Below are positions 42,851 through 42,923 of a stretch of DNA of 42,923 nucleotides, one piece after another (the first letter of the stretch is position 1; every line of letters begins with the position of its first letter). The stretch comes from Granulicoccus phenolivorans DSM 17626 = NBRC 107789 = JCM 15570 (GTDB lineage Bacteria > Actinomycetota > Actinomycetes > Propionibacteriales > Propionibacteriaceae). A program made the translations under genes and the position numbers. The stretch spans positions 1-42,923 of the forward strand of contig NZ_AUHH01000038.1 in the NCBI RefSeq assembly GCF_000423085.1, in the 5' to 3' direction. The notes below the pieces were generated by a model. The model was not told the DNA's origin and did not search any database. It saw nothing but the letters and a program-made list of their open reading frames with translations.

Positions 42851-42923
42851 GCGTGGCCCGATCTGGGCCCGCTGGTCCAGCAGCCGACGATCCGCACCGA
42901 CGTACCACCGCAAGCGACCCTGG

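Larger units (their letters stand above)
42085..42923. other. 839-bp region upstream of dnaK without a supported gene
   Basis: Only repetitive, GC-rich sequence is seen. It contains a 28-bp near-duplicate pair (42157 and 42185, sharing CGGCGGGGCGGGCGTAC), the GCGACAG array at 42261-42367 and the opposed CTGTCGC array at 42641-42847. Open frames across it lack recognisable domains. Confidence 0.55.

Noticed and set aside
42612-42913. Minus-strand open frames with 10-residue repeats such as RQESWAWAVL
   Set aside because: The 30-bp period is divisible by three, so every frame is repetitive and free of stops; several frames look equally open and none has a ribosome site or recognisable domain.

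Overview
The window is GC-rich DNA from an actinobacterium. The main signs are the dnaK-grpE-dnaJ-hspR heat-shock order with HspR-type inverted repeats, a mycothiol-dependent maleylpyruvate-isomerase-fold protein, DUF5302, and a leucine-catabolic acyl-CoA cluster with the same gene order as the mycobacterial accD1-accA1-fadE19-MaoC-citE locus. A member of the Propionibacteriales or a relative is plausible, but I cannot fix the genus from sequence alone. Most genes lie on the minus strand. No tRNA, rRNA, CRISPR array, prophage or intact insertion sequence was seen.

Layout, left to right. 1-237: start of a secreted Asn/Gly repeat protein, cut by the window edge. 421-5966: a NarL-type response regulator and its histidine kinase, then two paralogous class-C beta-lactamase-like lipoproteins transcribed divergently around a 485-bp spacer with an ordered repeat array. 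6005-10834: zinc alcohol dehydrogenase, DUF5302 protein, and the two enzymes of N-acetylglutaminylglutamine amide (NAGGN) osmolyte synthesis. 10835-11513: a composite GC-rich minisatellite. 11514-14375: a flavin electron-transfer operon (ferric-reductase-like membrane oxidoreductase, FMN-binding protein, ApbE flavinyltransferase). 14479-15321: a meta-cleavage-product hydrolase. 15442-18786: ahpC-ahpF-oxyR peroxide defence. 19040-22259: ECF sigma factor coupled to a mycothiol-dependent-isomerase-fold protein, a methyltransferase and a hexose-phosphate mutarotase-like protein. 22442-23650: flavohemoglobin. 23734-29627: a 3-(3-hydroxyphenyl)propionate-type aromatic degradation cluster (transporter, hydroxylase, extradiol dioxygenase, hydrolase) with a GntR regulator; a -35/-10 promoter with a perfect palindrome over the -10 precedes the transporter. 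29874-30161: a small membrane protein. 30401-36555: five tightly coupled leucine/branched acyl-CoA catabolic genes with a likely TetR regulator at 36880-37488. 37517-41898: hspR, dnaJ, grpE, dnaK, preceded by a promoter overlapping HspR-type inverted repeats. 42085-42923: no convincing gene, but two opposed arrays of a GCGACAG/CTGTCGC heptamer.

Themes are stress protection (peroxide, nitric oxide, heat, osmotic) and catabolism of aromatic acids and leucine. All genes with assigned functions belong to known families. The least explained signals are non-coding: the heptamer arrays upstream of dnaK, the two-part minisatellite beside the NAGGN genes, the symmetrical 20-bp-phased array between the lipoprotein paralogues, and a 14-bp inverted repeat downstream of citE.
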